A program made the translations under genes and the position numbers. Positions 62,576 to 64,000 of a stretch of DNA of 64,000 nucleotides are shown in pieces (the first letter of the stretch is position 1; every line of letters begins with the position of its first letter). Where the stretch lies: positions 377,163 through 441,162 of the forward strand of contig CAJJDP010000006.1 of the NCBI GenBank assembly GCA_905182995.1. Reading direction: 5' to 3'. Origin of the DNA: Paramecium octaurelia. Taxonomy: Eukaryota > Ciliophora > Oligohymenophorea > Peniculida > Parameciidae. The notes below the pieces were generated by a model that made no database searches, had not been told where the DNA came from, and saw only the letters and a list, made by a program, of their open reading frames with translations.

Positions 62576-63895
62576 GCTACAAAAGCTCAAGGATTATTAA
62601 TGAATTTTTAACTGGGATTAGCTGAATACTTACATAGAATTTATTAGATAATTTAAGCAATAGATTAGAAAAATAAAGAAAACAAGAAATTTAAATATCC
62701 TAGTTTAAATAATGAAATAAATGGGATAAATTTATTGATATCAAAGATATATAATATGAATAAAAATTAAAATCAAACTAATGAGTTAACTTAATAACAT
62801 TTAAACTAATTTGCAATATATAATATTGTAGTTGAAGTACTTCCTACATTTAAAGAATAAGAATTACATTAAATTAGTTCGTACTTCTATATTTAAAGTA
62901 AAACAGATTAAATTTTATGGTTTAATTTAAGTGTAGAAAATCTAACAAATTTTTTTAAATCCTAAGACAATCCAACACTATAAAAATTACTCAGTCCAGA
63001 AATCATAAATGAATATAGAGATCTTTTAATCGAAATATTTAAACACAATTTTCATAAGTTATTTGAGCATTACCAAACAACATATAAAAAGATCAGCGAC
63101 ATTAGTTAAGATTTATATTAGTATTTAAAAGAAATCAATCCAAAATTTGATATTAAGAGATTATCAAAATTGTTATTAAGAGAAGGTTAAGATATTTAAT
63201 CAGCTAAAGATTTAATTATAAGAAGAATGATGGAGTATAAAACAGGAGAAAACATAACATTAAATGGTAAAAATGATTAAAATAAAACTTAAAATATGAG
63301 ACCAAAAATTGAGGAGGAACAAATCCAGAGTGTTTCTTAGCAATAATAATAATAATCTGATTAATAAGATCCCTCTCTATTGTTTCCGAAAAAGCAGAGA
63401 TTGGATGAAGAAAAATTGACTTAGATTTAAACATTTTTTAGGTCTAAGATAAGAGAGAAAAATGAACAATTAAGAGATTAAAAAAATAATGTAACTATTT
63501 CAACAAAGGATAGACCAGGTAGTAATATAGAACAATTGAATTCTGAGAATATATCAATGATCAAAGGTGAAAATAAAATGAATAGGGCGAAATCAAAGAA
63601 ATTAGCAGAGAGCAAGACAGTTCGGAATTTAAAGGATGATTTGGAGTAAGAAAGGAGTTTATTGAAGGCATAAATAGCTGTTGATTTATTAAGATCGAAA
63701 GAGGAGTAAGAAAGAAAAGATAAACCGTTAATGAAAGAATAATAAAATGAGATAAAGGTGCAGATCAAACAAGCAACGGAGAGATTATATGGTGAGAGAT
63801 AATATACAGTTTAGATAATGAGAAACATGGCACAAACAACAGCGATTTTAAGTGATATCAATTAACTGGAACATTTCTCTTCAAAAATAGAATCT
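62576..63895 (+). repeat. Direct repeat, copy 2 (1320 bp)
   Basis: Identical to 61255-62574. Because the offset (1321) is not a multiple of three, the gene frame is shifted by one across the N, which fits an assembly artefact better than a real tandem duplication. Confidence 0.95.
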
Positions 63896-64000
63896 CCTTA
63901 ATTAGTTGGCCAATTTGTCATTTAACGAAAGAATTTACATAGGAATCTTAATAAAGAGTTAGGTTTACCTACTTTATCTTATTTGAAACCTACAAGTGCC
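63896..64000 (+). CDS. Continuation of the coiled-coil gene, incomplete at window end
   Basis: Read directly after the codon that ends copy 1 or copy 2 (GAA TCT), the frame continues PQLVGQFVIQRKNLHRNL to the window edge with no stop. The 3' end lies outside the window. Confidence 0.7.

Noticed and set aside
62576..63895. Recent tandem gene duplication
   Set aside because: Apparently perfect identity, a single N exactly at the junction and loss of reading frame favour an assembly artefact.
1..64000. CRISPR arrays, insertion sequences, tRNA/rRNA genes, riboswitches
   Set aside because: No regularly spaced direct repeats, terminal inverted repeats with a transposase, or tRNA-like cloverleaf cores were seen; the sequence is eukaryotic.

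Overview
The window is ciliate macronuclear DNA, almost certainly from a Paramecium close to P. tetraurelia. Three things show this. TAA and TAG are read as glutamine inside every long gene and TGA is the only stop. The DNA is about 70% AT or more. About 45 introns can be placed, and all are 20-33 nt with GT...AG ends. Gene models built this way keep an exact multiple of three bases in more than 20 genes, which is strong internal support. Genes are packed tightly (often 25-150 bp apart) on both strands. There are no operons, CRISPR arrays, insertion sequences or recognisable tRNA/rRNA genes.

Layout. 0.4-6.4 kb: a ~1970-residue cysteine-rich type I surface protein. 6.4-10.2 kb: two divergent cystatin-domain genes (a double cystatin, and a cystatin on a long Asn/Ser/Tyr-rich stalk). 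10.5-11.8 kb: a protein kinase with an odd N-lobe. 12.3-19.9 kb: a 2234-residue Paramecium surface antigen (i-antigen type) and a small Cys-rich surface protein 35 bp away. 20-26 kb: ankyrin protein, PH-like-domain kinase, FOP/FOR20-type basal-body protein and a longin-like tail-anchored protein. 26.2-29.0 kb: three consecutive damaged genes (IFT38/CLUAP1, UBTD1/2-like, ANP32-like). 29.4-37.8 kb: two MORN-repeat genes, an unknown gene and glutamine-dependent NAD synthetase. 38.5-42.7 kb: a SEC14/CRAL-TRIO protein, a coiled-coil gene and two unknown genes. 42.9-47.9 kb: NADP isocitrate dehydrogenase, two unknown genes and a protein kinase. 48-50.1 kb: decayed DNA with a truncated gamma-glutamyl hydrolase. 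50.2-57.4 kb: an intronless 2399-residue coiled-coil gene. 57.4-59.3 kb: an unknown gene and a four-repeat Kazal-like protein. 59.9 kb to the end: another coiled-coil gene broken by an exact 1320-bp duplication flanking a single N, which is probably an assembly artefact.

Themes: cell-surface Cys-rich proteins, secreted protease-inhibitor folds (cystatin, Kazal-like), and cilium/basal-body parts (FOP, IFT38, MORN and long coiled-coil proteins). The points most worth a second look are the cystatin pair with its repeated intron position, the cluster of translatable 3n introns in two neighbouring genes, the run of damaged genes, and the assembly duplication. All functions come from reading motifs by eye; no database search was possible.
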